Source of the DNA: Bog-473 sp963717455
GTDB lineage: Bacteria; Actinomycetota; Acidimicrobiia; Acidimicrobiales; RAAP-2
DNA length: 64,000 nucleotides
Assembly (NCBI GenBank): GCA_963717455.1
Contig: OY970336.1
Location: 5,456,001 to 5,520,000, forward strand
Reading direction: 5' to 3'
The notes below the pieces were generated by a model, which had not been told where the DNA came from, did no database searches, and saw only the letters and a list, made by a program, of their open reading frames with translations. Made by a program: the position numbers and the translations under genes. The first letter of the stretch is position 1. The number at the start of each line of letters is the position of its first letter. This document shows positions 16,844 to 25,878 of the stretch, piece by piece.

Positions 16844-16998
16844 AGGGCACTGTTCTCGCACCAGGAGCGGCGCGGGCCGGGGGCAGGCGCGCGGATGGCC
16901 AGCGTGTATCGGCGATTCGACACCGTCGTCAACGGGAGAGATGATCCCAACGGCGAACCCGTTTCGCCGTTCCCATCGACAGAACAAGGGGGTGCGCC

Positions 16999-18206
16999 GT
17001 GTCCGGCCCACTCAATGGCGTGCGCATCGTCGAGGTCGCCAATTGGACGTTCGTGCCCGCCGCCGGCGCCGTGCTGGCCGACCTGGGCGCCGACGTCATA
17101 AAGATCGAGCCGCCGAACGGCGATCCCCAGCGCGCGCTGCGCAACCTGCTCAACCTCGGCGAGAGCGGCCCGAACCCGTTCCTCGAGATCCCCAACCGGG
17201 GCAAGCGGAGCGTGACCTGCGACCTCACGACCGACGCGGGTCGCCGTGCGCTCGCCGCCATCCTGGCCATGGCCGACGTGTTCGTCACTTCGAACCTGGC
17301 TCCGATCCGCACGAAGCTTCACACATCGACGTCGAGGACGTGCGGGCCGCCAACGAGGACATCATCTACGTGCGGGGGACCGGGTGGGGCAATGACGGAC
17401 CGATGGCAGAGGTCGGCGGCTACGACATGGCCTGCGGCTGGGCCAGTAGTGGCATGGCGTTCAAGATGACCCGCGGTGGGATAGAACCGCTACCCCAGCC
17501 GGCCGCGTTCTTCGACCTCCAGGGCGCCAACACCATCGCCGGGGCCATCGGCATGGCGCTGTTCAAGCGGGCCACGACGGGCGAGACGTCGGTGGTCGAC
17601 GTCTCACTCATGCACGTGGGCATGTGGGCCATGTCGCCCGACATCGTGGGTGCCCCCTTCTCCGGGGACAGCGCGTCGTACGGCGACCGCACCCAGTCAC
17701 CCAACCCGCTGGTCAACGGCTATGCCACCAAGGACGAGCGCTGGATCTACTTCGTCTGCCTGCAGCCGGATCGCTTCTGGGACGAATTCTGCACCTTGCT
17801 CGGCCGCCCCGACCTGATCACCGACAAGCGCTACGCGGATCCGGCGGGGCGCTTCGAGAACCGGACGGAGCTCATCCTCGAACTCGACCGTGTCTTCAGC
17901 CAGCTGACCTTGGACGAGATCAAGGAGAAGTTCGCCGGGTTCAGTGGGGTCTGGGCACCCGTGCTCCGCCCCTCGGAGCTGTACACCCACCCCCAGGTCG
18001 AGGTCAACGGGTTCCTGCCGAGGGTGGAGGCGACCTCGGGGGACGACTTCAATCTCGTGGCGGCGCCGATGCACTTCTCGGGCCACACGACTGCGCCTCC
18101 CGGGCCTGCCCCCGAGCTCGGCCAGCACACCGAGGAGGTGCTCCTCGAAGCAGGCCTCGACTGGGACGCCATCAGCGCCCTGCGCGAGAGCGGCGGTTTA
18201 GGCTGA
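16999..18206 (+). pseudogene. Class III (CaiB/BaiF) CoA-transferase interrupted by a frameshift
   Basis: The first frame from GTG 16999 (AGGGGG just upstream) reads MSGPLNGVRIVEVANWTFVPAAGA and continues to LAPIRTKLH. After the CACACA at 17320-17325 the sensible protein continues in another frame with IDVEDVRAANEDIIYVRGTGWG and GGYDMACGW, whose Asp is the usual catalytic one, to the end at 18206. The intact homologue at 27396 has LPAVRKKLGIELTDLRAAN here, so the parent read through without the extra dinucleotide. The full product would be about 402 residues and would swap CoA between acids. As written, translation stops early. It is a recent mutation or a sequence error. Confidence 0.8.
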
Positions 18207-18225
18207 CCGAGGGGACAGCCCGGCC

Positions 18226-19170
18226 CTATTTTTCGAGTCCTTCGAGATGGTCCAACAGACCCCAGTCGTAGGCGGTGTCCGCGTCGATGGTGAGCCCAGA
18301 GAACGCGAGCCAGGCGGTGCGCAGGCGACCGATGCGCCGCGTGAGGCTGACCGTCCCGCCGGCGCCCGGGACCAGGCCGAGGCCGATCTCGGGCAGGGCG
18401 ACCTGGGTGTCCATCGCCCCCACGACGCGATCGGCGAAGGCCGCCAGCTCGATCCCGGAGCCCACGCAGGCGCCGTGCACGTAGGCGACCGTCAGGGTGG
18501 GGAGGTGGGACAGGGAGCGCCCGACGCTGCGCTGCAGCCGGATGACGTGCGCGCTGGCCGGATCGGACCGGCTGCCGAACTCGTCGAGGTCACCCCCCGC
18601 GCAAAAGGCACGACCCTCACCTCGTAGTTCGACCATCGTGACGCCCGCGTCTGCGGCGGCCACGCCGAAGCCCTCAATGAGCTCGTCGCGCATTTGTGCA
18701 TCCAGCGCGTTGAGGTGGTCGGGGCGGGTCAGGGTGACGGTGAGCGTCGACCCGTCGCGTTGCAGCCGCACCCGCGGACCCTCGTCGACGTCGGCGCGGG
18801 CAGGGTGTCCGGCTCGCCACGCGGCGAACTCCGGCCCGGCCTGCAGGACCGAGTAGACCGCCGATTCGGCGACCAGGCCTTCGTCGACCGGGCGTCCGGG
18901 CTGGCTTCGCAGGAGCAAGGCGAGGGACACCGACGCGATGGGGAACGTCTCGAGGTTCTGTTCGATTGCGGCCAGCGACTCGTCACTCTCGTCGACCACG
19001 ACATCGCACAGCTCGAACCAGGCGGGATCGACCGCACCGCGGGCAATCCCCACCACGACGATCGGGAGGCTCGTGACGAGCTCGGACGGGAACCCGGTCG
19101 GACCGGGCTCCCCGTCCTCGAGCGTGACCAGCACGGCTCCCGTCCGATCGGGTGGGATGGGGCTGCGCAA
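18226..19170 (-). CDS. Enoyl-CoA hydratase/isomerase with N-terminal extension
   Basis: The C-terminal ~190 residues are a crotonase domain: VTLTRPDHLNALDAQMRDEL, then the oxyanion-hole segment GRAFCAGGDLDEFG, then VHGACVGSGIELAAFADRVV and LPEIGLGLVPGAGGTVSL with the usual catalytic region. The first ~115 residues are not crotonase-like and have no recognisable motif. No ATG or GTG exists between the upstream stop (about 19219) and TTG 19170, so the start is unsure; the sequence before it (LSADALLAE) looks coding. It is divergent from the CoA-transferase at 19232 with about 60 bp between. Confidence 0.7.
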   Translation of the reverse strand: MRSPIPPDRTGAVLVTLEDGEPGPTGFPSELVTSLPIVVVGIARGAVDPAWFELCDVVVDESDESLAAIEQNLETFPIASVSLALLLRSQPGRPVDEGLVAESAVYSVLQAGPEFAAWRAGHPARADVDEGPRVRLQRDGSTLTVTLTRPDHLNALDAQMRDELIEGFGVAAADAGVTMVELRGEGRAFCAGGDLDEFGSRSDPASAHVIRLQRSVGRSLSHLPTLTVAYVHGACVGSGIELAAFADRVVGAMDTQVALPEIGLGLVPGAGGTVSLTRRIGRLRTAWLAFSGLTIDADTAYDWGLLDHLEGLEK

Positions 19171-19231
19171 CTCGGCGAGGAGAGCGTCGGCGCTCAGATG
19201 TTGGAGGATCGCGAGACGTTACCCTGCCGCT

Positions 19232-20419
19232 ATGGGCAACGGACCGATGCAGCGGTGGGCGGCCAGCGGCGCGATGGCGCTCACCGGACTGCCCGACGGG
19301 CCGCTCGGGCCGCCGGCTGGGCTCGTGGAGGGCGTCCACCGGCTCGGGTGTCGCTTCGAGGGACTCGATGCGCTTGCCTTGCTGGGCGAGCGCGCAGCGC
19401 TGATGGGCCTGTGGCGGAGGGGAAGCACCAGCTGCGGCGGGAGCTGCCGGCTGCTCCCGTGCGCCGACGGCTTCATGGCCGTATCGCTGCCGCGCGCCGA
19501 CGACATGGAGCTGGTGCCGGCGTGGCTCGAGTTGGACTCGACACCGCCCTCGGTCCCCGCAGTCTGGTCGGCCGTCGCCCGGCACCTCCTCGATCACGAT
19601 CCGCAGCAGCTCCTGGAGAGGGCCGTCCTGCTCGGGTTGCCGGTGGCGCGCGTCGGCGAGACACGTGCACGATCGGGGCTCGCGCGCCTTGCCCTCGGCG
19701 ATGCGCCGCCACGACCCGATGTCACGGGCCTGCTCGTCGTCGATCTGTCGGCCCTGTGGGCGGGGCCGTTGTGCGGCGGCCTGTTGGCTGGTGCTGGTGC
19801 CACGGTCCTAAAGGTGGAGTCCACACACCGACCCGACGGTGCGCGCCGTGGACCGCCCGCGTTCTTCGACCTGTTGAACGGGCGCAAGCGATCCGTCGCG
19901 CTCGACCTGACGAGCCCGGAGGGCGTCCACACACTGCACGAGCTGGTCCGACGGGCCGACGTCGTGATCGAGGCCAGCCGTCCGCGCGCGCTGGCGCAGC
20001 TGGGACTGGACGGGGCTGCAGCCGTGCGGGCCGGCGGTCCCCAGGTCTGGGTCTCCATCACCGGCTACGGACGGTCGGGCGGCGGCGCCAACCGGGTCGC
20101 CTTCGGGGACGACGCCGCCGCGGCGGGCGGGCTCGTCGTCTGGAGCGGCGAGGAGCCGCTGTTCTGTGCCGACGCCGCCGCGGACCCGCTCTCAGGGCTG
20201 ACCGCCGCCGACGCCTGCATCGAAGCGCTCGACTCGGGTGGGCGGTGGCTGCTCGACGTGTCGATGGCGGCCGTCAGTGCCGGGTTCGCCGGTCCGACCC
20301 TTCCGGCGCCCGAGGACCTCGTGGTGCAACCACCGCGTGCCCGCCCAGTCGAAGCGAGCGCACCTGGCTTTGGGACCGACACGGCGCGGGTGCTCGCCGA
20401 ACTCGCGATCGAGCCCTGA
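19232..20419 (+). CDS. CaiB/BaiF-type CoA-transferase, divergent member
   Basis: A 395-residue protein. The first ~150 residues are atypical, with a Cys-containing patch (CGGSCRLLPC). From about 160 the class III fold is clear: LLVVDLSALWAGPLCGGLLAGAGATVLKVES, then FDLLNGRKRSVALDLTSPEG, then WVSITGYGRSGGGANRVAFGDDAAAAGG, where GDD occupies the catalytic Asp position. The C-terminus is shorter than in the other CoA-transferases here. ATG 19232 is chosen because the frame upstream overlaps the divergent hydratase. A specialised transferase acting with the adjacent hydratase is plausible. Confidence 0.75.
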   Translation: MGNGPMQRWAASGAMALTGLPDGPLGPPAGLVEGVHRLGCRFEGLDALALLGERAALMGLWRRGSTSCGGSCRLLPCADGFMAVSLPRADDMELVPAWLELDSTPPSVPAVWSAVARHLLDHDPQQLLERAVLLGLPVARVGETRARSGLARLALGDAPPRPDVTGLLVVDLSALWAGPLCGGLLAGAGATVLKVESTHRPDGARRGPPAFFDLLNGRKRSVALDLTSPEGVHTLHELVRRADVVIEASRPRALAQLGLDGAAAVRAGGPQVWVSITGYGRSGGGANRVAFGDDAAAAGGLVVWSGEEPLFCADAAADPLSGLTAADACIEALDSGGRWLLDVSMAAVSAGFAGPTLPAPEDLVVQPPRARPVEASAPGFGTDTARVLAELAIEP

Positions 20420-20435
20420 CCGCGCCGCCGCGGCG

Positions 20436-21470
20436 TCAGATGGTGATGACGAGCTTGCCCTGAGTATTGCCGTCCATCAGGTGCCGGACGGCTGCGGGGG
20501 CCTCGCCCAGCGGGTAGGTCCGGTCGACGGCCGGCGTGACCCTCCCGGTCTCGATGAGCTCCCGGAGAACCACCAAGTCCGCGGCGCGCTCCTTCGCGCC
20601 CAGCATCCGCAGCTTCTGGCCCACCAGCGGGGACAGCGCACATGCGCGGAGCTGGCGATCGAAGCCGCCGATCCACCGCCCACCGGTCTCGCCTCCCACG
20701 ATGACGAGCCGTCCGTCAGGCGTGAGGGCGCGCCGGAGGCGCGACAGCCGGCTGTTGCCGCCGATGTCGAGGATCACGTCGTAGCGGTGCGAACCGTCGG
20801 CGAAGTCGCCGCGTGTGTAGTCGACGACATGGTCCGCGCCCAGACGCCGGACCAGCTCGGCCTTGGCCGTGCTGCACACGCCGGTGACCTCGGCACCGAA
20901 CGCCTTGGCGATCTGCACCGCGAACGTCCCGACACCGCCCGAGGCACCGATGATCAGGATCTTCTGCCCAGCCCGTAGCCGGGCGCCGTCACGCACGCCT
21001 TGCAGTGCCGTCGTGCCGGAGACGGGCACGGCCGCCGCCTGCGCGAAGGACAGGTTCGCCGGTTTGGGAGCGATCCGTCCCGCCCTGGCGCAGGCGTACT
21101 CGGCGAACGAGCCCTCGGCCGTGCCGTAGACCGCGTCGCCCGGCACGAATTCGGTCACGCCCCGGCCGACTGCAGCGACCGTGCCCGACACGCTCCGGCC
21201 CGGGTTGGGTTGCCTGGGCCGGAGCAGCCCGAAACCAATGATGCGCATGAGGTTGGGCCGGCCGGACATGAGATGCCAGGTGCCCCGGTCCACGCTGGCG
21301 GCGCGCACCGCCACCAGGACCTGGTCGTGGCCGATGGCGGGCCGGTCGGTCTCGGCCAACCGAAGGACGTCCTCGGGTGACTGGCCGTAGTGGTCCTGGA
21401 CGATGGCGCGCATGGTCGGGGCCGAGGCCGGTGTCGGTGCAGTCGATGGATCGTCTGTGGTGGTGTGCAT
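20436..21470 (-). CDS. Zinc-independent MDR-family alcohol dehydrogenase / quinone reductase
   Basis: A 344-residue medium-chain dehydrogenase/reductase. The catalytic domain has VLVAVRAASVDRGTWHLMSG and EFVPGDAVYGTAEGSFAEYA. The NADPH site is ILIIGASGGVGTFAVQIAKAFGAEVTGV (about 165-190). The C-terminal tail NTQGKLVITI is typical of quinone-reductase/zeta-crystallin proteins, which lack zinc ligands. It lies 53 bp downstream of the DUF4389 gene and probably shares its TetR-controlled promoter. The role would be NAD(P)H-dependent reduction of an enone or quinone, possibly in stress or xenobiotic handling. Confidence 0.8.
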   Translation of the reverse strand: MHTTTDDPSTAPTPASAPTMRAIVQDHYGQSPEDVLRLAETDRPAIGHDQVLVAVRAASVDRGTWHLMSGRPNLMRIIGFGLLRPRQPNPGRSVSGTVAAVGRGVTEFVPGDAVYGTAEGSFAEYACARAGRIAPKPANLSFAQAAAVPVSGTTALQGVRDGARLRAGQKILIIGASGGVGTFAVQIAKAFGAEVTGVCSTAKAELVRRLGADHVVDYTRGDFADGSHRYDVILDIGGNSRLSRLRRALTPDGRLVIVGGETGGRWIGGFDRQLRACALSPLVGQKLRMLGAKERAADLVVLRELIETGRVTPAVDRTYPLGEAPAAVRHLMDGNTQGKLVITI

Positions 21471-21523
21471 GATGTCATCCGATGTCGTTGAGGCGTGGGC
21501 TGGTTCGAGGAGCGGTCGGCGGG

Positions 21524-22120
21524 TCACGCGGAGAGGCTGAACGGTGGGTAGCGATCGGTCAGGAAGCCGACGTAGGCCTCGACCCTGAGCGCGTAGCGGT
21601 AGGCGTCGACGAGGAAGTCGCGGATGCCCTGGGGGTACTCGGCGGTGACCAGCACTGCGAAGAAGCCGACGATCAGGCTGAGGCATCCGGCAATGAACAG
21701 ACCGATCACCACGAAGTACTGGGGAATGGCGAGGAACCACTTGTAGAGGGGCTTCCAGCGCTGGAGATCTCCCGGATAGCTCAGGCGCAGCGAGGTGTGG
21801 GGCTCCATCCCGTCGTCGTCCGCGGAGAGCGCGAAGTCGAAGGGCGGGTAGTCCTCGTGCATGAAGAGGGCGAAGCTCATGGCCCGCCACTCGTAGCGGT
21901 AGGTCATCACGATGGCGTCGAAGATCGGTCGCGGTATCTGCTCGGTGAAGAGCACCGTGAAGAAGCTGATGAGGGTCAGGACCTGCCGGAGCGAGCGGAG
22001 GGCCCAGGCGATCATCAGGTGCGGGACGGCCAGGATCCACTGCACGAGAGGACGCCAGCGGGTGATGTGACGGTCCGCGTCGAAGTCGAGCTGGACGGGG
22101 TACGGGGCAGGCATGGACAC
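21524..22120 (-). CDS. DUF4389 membrane protein with two copies of the domain
   Basis: A 198-residue protein with an internal duplication: RWRPLVQWILAVPHLMIAW ... ALFMHEDYPPF and RWKPLYKWFLAIPQYFVVI ... GFLTDRYPPF. Each unit has a W-K-P-L/W-I-L-A-I-P entry, a hydrophobic membrane segment and a YPPF end, the DUF4389 pattern. Function is unknown. GTG 22120 has AGGAG 5 nt upstream; an ATG 6 bp further in is also possible. It is the first gene of the operon facing the TetR gene, and the paired operator lies just upstream. Confidence 0.8.
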   Translation of the reverse strand: MSMPAPYPVQLDFDADRHITRWRPLVQWILAVPHLMIAWALRSLRQVLTLISFFTVLFTEQIPRPIFDAIVMTYRYEWRAMSFALFMHEDYPPFDFALSADDDGMEPHTSLRLSYPGDLQRWKPLYKWFLAIPQYFVVIGLFIAGCLSLIVGFFAVLVTAEYPQGIRDFLVDAYRYALRVEAYVGFLTDRYPPFSLSA

Positions 22121-22144
22121 GATGACTCCTGTCGTTCGGGTTGG

Positions 22145-22180
22145 CTTACGTTGTAAGTCAGACTATACTTACATCGTAAG
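22145..22180. promoter_or_regulatory. Paired TetR operator overlapping a TATACT box
   Basis: CTTACGTTGTAAG (22145-22157) and CTTACATCGTAAG (22168-22180) are both CTTAC-N3-GTAAG palindromes with centres 23 bp apart, roughly two helical turns. On the plus strand TATACT at 22164-22169 lies between and into the second site. The region separates a leftward DUF4389/MDR operon from the rightward TetR gene, so the regulator most likely represses both. Confidence 0.8.
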
Positions 22181-22210
22181 CTTGTCAAGCCGAGACTGGA
22201 GCCGACGCAC

Positions 22211-22918
22211 ATGGCGCGACAGACCAAGCCAGCTCCCAGGGCCAGAATCCCCTTGAGCCGTGACCGTGTGCTGCTCGCCGCCGTTACCCTGGCCGACGAG
22301 AGCGGACTGGGGACGCTCAGCATGCGCAAGCTCGGGGACGCGCTCGGCGTCGAGGCGATGTCCCTCTACAACCATGTGGCCAGCAAGGACGAGCTCCTCG
22401 ACGGCATGGTCGACATCGTCTTCGGCGAGATCGACCTGCCCTCGGGAGAAGCCGACTGGAAGACGGAGATGCGCCAGCGGGCGGAGTCCGCCCGCCAGGC
22501 CCTGCGGCGCCATCCATGGGCGATCGCGTTGATGTCGTCGCGGACCTCACCCGGCCTGGCCACGCTGCGACACCACGACGCCGTGATCGGAAGCCTTCGC
22601 ACCGCAGGCTTCTCCGTCCGGATGGCGGCGCACGCCTTCTCCCTGATCGACAGCTACGTCTACGGCTTCGCGCTGCAGGAGGCGACGCTGCCCCTCGGCG
22701 ACACCGAGGAGGAGACGGCAGAGGTGGCGCAGACGATGATGGCCCAGGTCCCCGCCGAGGAGTTCCCCAACCTCACGGAGCTGACCGTCGAGCACATCCT
22801 GCGGCCGGGTTACGACTACGGCGAGGAATTCGGGTTCGGGCTGGACCTCATCCTCGAGGGCCTCGAGCGGGACCGGGACAGTGGCGCGTCAGCAGCCCGC
22901 CGACGCGCCACGACCTAG
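22211..22918 (+). CDS. TetR family regulator with TetR_C_1-like domain
   Basis: A 235-residue regulator. The helix-turn-helix spans about residues 18-62 with LSMRKLGDALGVEAMSLYNHVASKDELL, the class-B-like pattern (SLYNHV). The C-terminal domain (RRHPWAIALMSSRTSPG to YGEEFGFGLDLILEGLE) resembles the TetR_C_1 ligand domain of drug-responsive repressors. ATG 22211 is about 47 bp from the -10 box at 22164 and lies outside the operators. Divergence from the DUF4389/MDR operon plus the twin palindromes makes this a self-contained repressor-and-target unit. Confidence 0.85.
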   Translation: MARQTKPAPRARIPLSRDRVLLAAVTLADESGLGTLSMRKLGDALGVEAMSLYNHVASKDELLDGMVDIVFGEIDLPSGEADWKTEMRQRAESARQALRRHPWAIALMSSRTSPGLATLRHHDAVIGSLRTAGFSVRMAAHAFSLIDSYVYGFALQEATLPLGDTEEETAEVAQTMMAQVPAEEFPNLTELTVEHILRPGYDYGEEFGFGLDLILEGLERDRDSGASAARRRATT

Positions 22919-22958
22919 TCGGACCGAGATCCCTCGCTTTCCCAGGGAACGCCGGTCG

Positions 22959-24164
22959 CTACCGCGTCGTGACGGGGAGCGCCTCCCAGCCGCGGACGGT
23001 CGACGTGTGGGCCCGAACGGCATGGTCCCAGTCGACCTCCCAGCTGGGGAACCGCCGTAGGACCTCCTCGAGCGCGATCCGACCCTCGATCCTGGCCAGG
23101 TGGCTGCCGAGGCAGAAGTGGATGCCGTAGCCGAAGGCCAGGTGCTGCTGCATCGTGCGGTGGATGTCGAAGCGGTCGGGGTCGTCGAACTTCCGCTCGT
23201 CCCGGTTGGCGGCAGCGCTCATCAGCAGCAGCACACTGCCTTCGGGCACCTTCTGGCCGTGATGCTCCACGTCACGCGTGACGTAACGCGCCTGGACCGG
23301 CGAGGGAGATTCGTAGCGCAACAACTCCTCGATGGCCCCGGGGATGAGCCGCGGGTCGTCCGCCAACTCACTGCGCTGCTCAGGGTGCTCGGCCAACACC
23401 TTGCCCGCCCACCCGATGAGCCGCGTCGTGGTCTCGTTACCGGCGGCGGCGAGGAGCCCGACGTAGTTGAGGATCTCCTCACGCGCCAGCCCGCGGACGG
23501 TCCCGCGCACGTCCTCGAACTCTGCGTTCAGCAGCTCGGTCATGAGGTCGTCGGACGGGTGGTCAGCCCGCCAGTCGATGTAGTCGGCGAACCTGCCGCC
23601 ATCGAGGGGGCCGAGGTCCTCGCGCTGCGTGGGGGCTTCGCCTTCGTCCAGCCGCATGCCCTCGTCGATCCGATCGCGGATCTCCTCCTGGTCGTCCTCG
23701 GGGATCCCGAGCAGCATGCCGATGACGCGCATCGGCATCTCGGCTGCCAGATCGCTGATGAAGTCGAACCTGCCCTCAGCCATCAGCGGGTCGAGGGCGC
23801 GGGCACAGAAGGCCCGTGCCTGCGGTTCGATGTCGGCCATCCGCTTCGGGGTGAACACCCGGCTCAGGAGGCTGCGGTGCAGGTCGTGCGCCGGAGGGTC
23901 TTCGAACAGGATGATCCCGGGCGGGATCTCCATCCCGCTCTTGATGAGCTCGAGCACCGAGCCCTTGCCCGAGATGTAGGTCGTCCAGTCGGTGCTGCAC
24001 GCCCTGACGTCCTCGAACCGGCTCAGCGCGTAGAAGTCGTGCTTTTCGTTGTAGTAGAGCGGTGCCTCGTTGCGCATCCTCCGCCACACCGGATACGGGT
24101 CCGCATCGATATCGAAGTCGTAGGGGTCGTAATAGAGTTCGTGCCCCGAAGAAGTGGTAGTCAT
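22959..24164 (-). CDS. Cytochrome P450
   Basis: A 401-residue soluble bacterial P450. The I-helix is LLAAAGNETTTRLIGW (about 240, with the Thr pair for proton delivery), the ExxR motif is EELLR (about 285), and the heme loop is FGYGIHFCLGSHLAR with the cysteine near 351. ATG 24164 follows GAAAGG by 8 nt. It is the last gene of a six-gene operon, 27 bp after the mycofactocin-type SDR. Hydroxylation followed by SDR/ALDH oxidation would convert a methyl or ring position to a carboxylate. Redox partners are not in the window. Confidence 0.9.
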   Translation of the reverse strand: MTTTSSGHELYYDPYDFDIDADPYPVWRRMRNEAPLYYNEKHDFYALSRFEDVRACSTDWTTYISGKGSVLELIKSGMEIPPGIILFEDPPAHDLHRSLLSRVFTPKRMADIEPQARAFCARALDPLMAEGRFDFISDLAAEMPMRVIGMLLGIPEDDQEEIRDRIDEGMRLDEGEAPTQREDLGPLDGGRFADYIDWRADHPSDDLMTELLNAEFEDVRGTVRGLAREEILNYVGLLAAAGNETTTRLIGWAGKVLAEHPEQRSELADDPRLIPGAIEELLRYESPSPVQARYVTRDVEHHGQKVPEGSVLLLMSAAANRDERKFDDPDRFDIHRTMQQHLAFGYGIHFCLGSHLARIEGRIALEEVLRRFPSWEVDWDHAVRAHTSTVRGWEALPVTTR

Positions 24165-24191
24165 GCATCGGCCTTTCAATGGGACCGCTGA

Positions 24192-25058
24192 TCAGCCGGC
24201 GGGTCCGTTGGGGAACTTGAGCGGCGATCCTGCGTCGACCCGGATCTGCTGGCCCGTGATGTAGCGCGACTCGTCGCTCGCCAGGAAGAGCGCCAAATTG
24301 GCGATGTCCTCGGGCTCCACGTAGGGGATGGGCATGGCCTGGAAGAAGTTGAATGCGGGCTCGGCATCATCGCGTGTCGGGTTCTCGAGGTCCGGTCGGA
24401 AGATCTTGTAGAGGCCCTCATTGTGGAGCAGGTGGGTGTTGCAATTGGTGGGATGGATCGTGTTGACCCGGATGAACCGGGAGGCCAGGTGCCGGGCCAT
24501 CTGCTCGGTGTAGCCGACCAGAGTCTTCTTGGACCACCCGTACCCGTCACCACCGGGACCCATGACCGGGTTGTCGGTGGTGCCTGGCATGAGGCCGGCG
24601 GTCGACCCGGTGACGATGATGGAGGCACCGTCGGGCAGGTGCGGAATCGCGATTGCGACGGTGTTCATCACGCCGAGGAGGTCGACGTCCGTGGCGTCGA
24701 CGAAGTCGGAGGCCTGCGGATCACCCAGCGCCATGGGGAGGATGCCGGCGTTCGCGACCACGATGTCGAGCCGCCCGAGGTCGGTGATGCCGGCCTCGAG
24801 CGCGTCGCGCAGCTCGGACCGCTCGCGGACATCGGCCTGGCGGGCCACGATGCGCCGGCCCAGCTCCTTGACCGCCCGCTCGGTCTCGGCGAGGTCCTCC
24901 GGCGTCGAGAGCGGATAGTTGTTCGATTCGATCTGGCGACAGATGTCGACGGCGATGACGTCGGCCCCCTCTTGTGCCATGCGGATGGCATGGGCTCTCC
25001 CCTGCCCCCGCGCCGCTCCAGTGATGAAGGCGACCTTGCCCTCCAAGCGTCCAGCCAT
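24192..25058 (-). CDS. Mycofactocin-coupled SDR-family oxidoreductase
   Basis: A 288-residue classical-like SDR. Rossmann motif VAFITGAARGQGRAHA at residue 8; then the insertion DICRQIESNNYPLSTPEDLAET, which marks the mycofactocin-coupled SDR subfamily (TIGR03971-type), where NAD is bound without release and electrons pass to mycofactocin. VANAGILP, the Ser in IIVTGSTAGL and the YGWSKKTLVGY catalytic Tyr/Lys follow. AGGAG lies before ATG 25058. It implies that the organism makes mycofactocin, though no mft genes are in the window. The substrate is probably the alcohol formed by the neighbouring P450. Confidence 0.85.
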   Translation of the reverse strand: MAGRLEGKVAFITGAARGQGRAHAIRMAQEGADVIAVDICRQIESNNYPLSTPEDLAETERAVKELGRRIVARQADVRERSELRDALEAGITDLGRLDIVVANAGILPMALGDPQASDFVDATDVDLLGVMNTVAIAIPHLPDGASIIVTGSTAGLMPGTTDNPVMGPGGDGYGWSKKTLVGYTEQMARHLASRFIRVNTIHPTNCNTHLLHNEGLYKIFRPDLENPTRDDAEPAFNFFQAMPIPYVEPEDIANLALFLASDESRYITGQQIRVDAGSPLKFPNGPAG

Positions 25059-25102
25059 GAGTGCTCCTCGTGCATCAATCGTTATTGCCAATGTGTCGAT
25101 GA

Positions 25103-25870
25103 TCAGAAACTGCGGCAGTACACCGTGTCCATCTTCTGGGTCCGAGGCCGGGTGACGACGAAGACGTGGACGTCGCCCACCGCCGCGACCTCTTGGCCGC
25201 CGTTGCGTCCGTAGGCCTGGGAGATCAGCCCGGTCTTGGTCCACAGGTCCATCGCCGCCGCGCCGTGCTCGGGGTCCCATTCCCAGTCCGTCGATCCGCC
25301 ACCTTCTCCGTTGGCCCCTCCCTGAATGACCGTTGTCACCCGGATGTCGTCATCTCGGACCTCCTGGGCCAGGACGACCGCGAACGCCTCGAGCGCCGCT
25401 TTGGTGGCGACGTACATCGACAGCATCGGGAAGGGGTGGAGCGTCGACTCGCTCGACGTGTTGACGATGTCCCCCCCGCCGGCGGAGCGCAGCAGGGGGA
25501 TGGCGGCCCGGCAGGTGTACACGGGCCCGGCAAAGTTCGTGCGCATCTGCTGCTCGATGTCGAGGTCGCTCAGGAGCTCGACCCGGCAGGGTCGGTAGAC
25601 GGCGGCGTTGTTCACCAGGATGTCGACCCTGCCGAAGCGGTCGCCGATGTCGGAGAAGGCCTGGCCGACGCTGGCCGAGTCACCGACGTCCGCCACGACC
25701 GGGATGGCTCCTGAGCCAAGGTCCTTTGCCGTCTGCTCCAGGCGCTCGCCGCCTCGGGCCAGCATCACGACGGTCGCACCCTCCTCCACGAAGCGCCGCG
25801 CGATGCCGAGACCCGACCCGCTCGAAGCGCCGGTGACGACTGCGACCTTCCCCTCGAGCGACCCCGACAC
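25103..25870 (-). CDS. Short-chain dehydrogenase/reductase
   Basis: A 255-residue SDR. Nucleotide motif VAVVTGASSGSGLGIA, then NNAAVYRP, the catalytic Ser near IVNTSSESTLHP and the YVATKAALEAF Tyr/Lys motif. GTG 25870 begins 8 bp after the aldehyde dehydrogenase stop, so it is co-translated. The C-terminal tail is Gly-rich (GGANGEGGGSTDWEWDPEHG), which may shape the substrate pocket. It probably oxidises a hydroxyl or ketone intermediate in the P450/ALDH pathway. Confidence 0.85.
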   Translation of the reverse strand: MSGSLEGKVAVVTGASSGSGLGIARRFVEEGATVVMLARGGERLEQTAKDLGSGAIPVVADVGDSASVGQAFSDIGDRFGRVDILVNNAAVYRPCRVELLSDLDIEQQMRTNFAGPVYTCRAAIPLLRSAGGGDIVNTSSESTLHPFPMLSMYVATKAALEAFAVVLAQEVRDDDIRVTTVIQGGANGEGGGSTDWEWDPEHGAAAMDLWTKTGLISQAYGRNGGQEVAAVGDVHVFVVTRPRTQKMDTVYCRSF

Positions 25871-25878
25871 CGTTCCAG

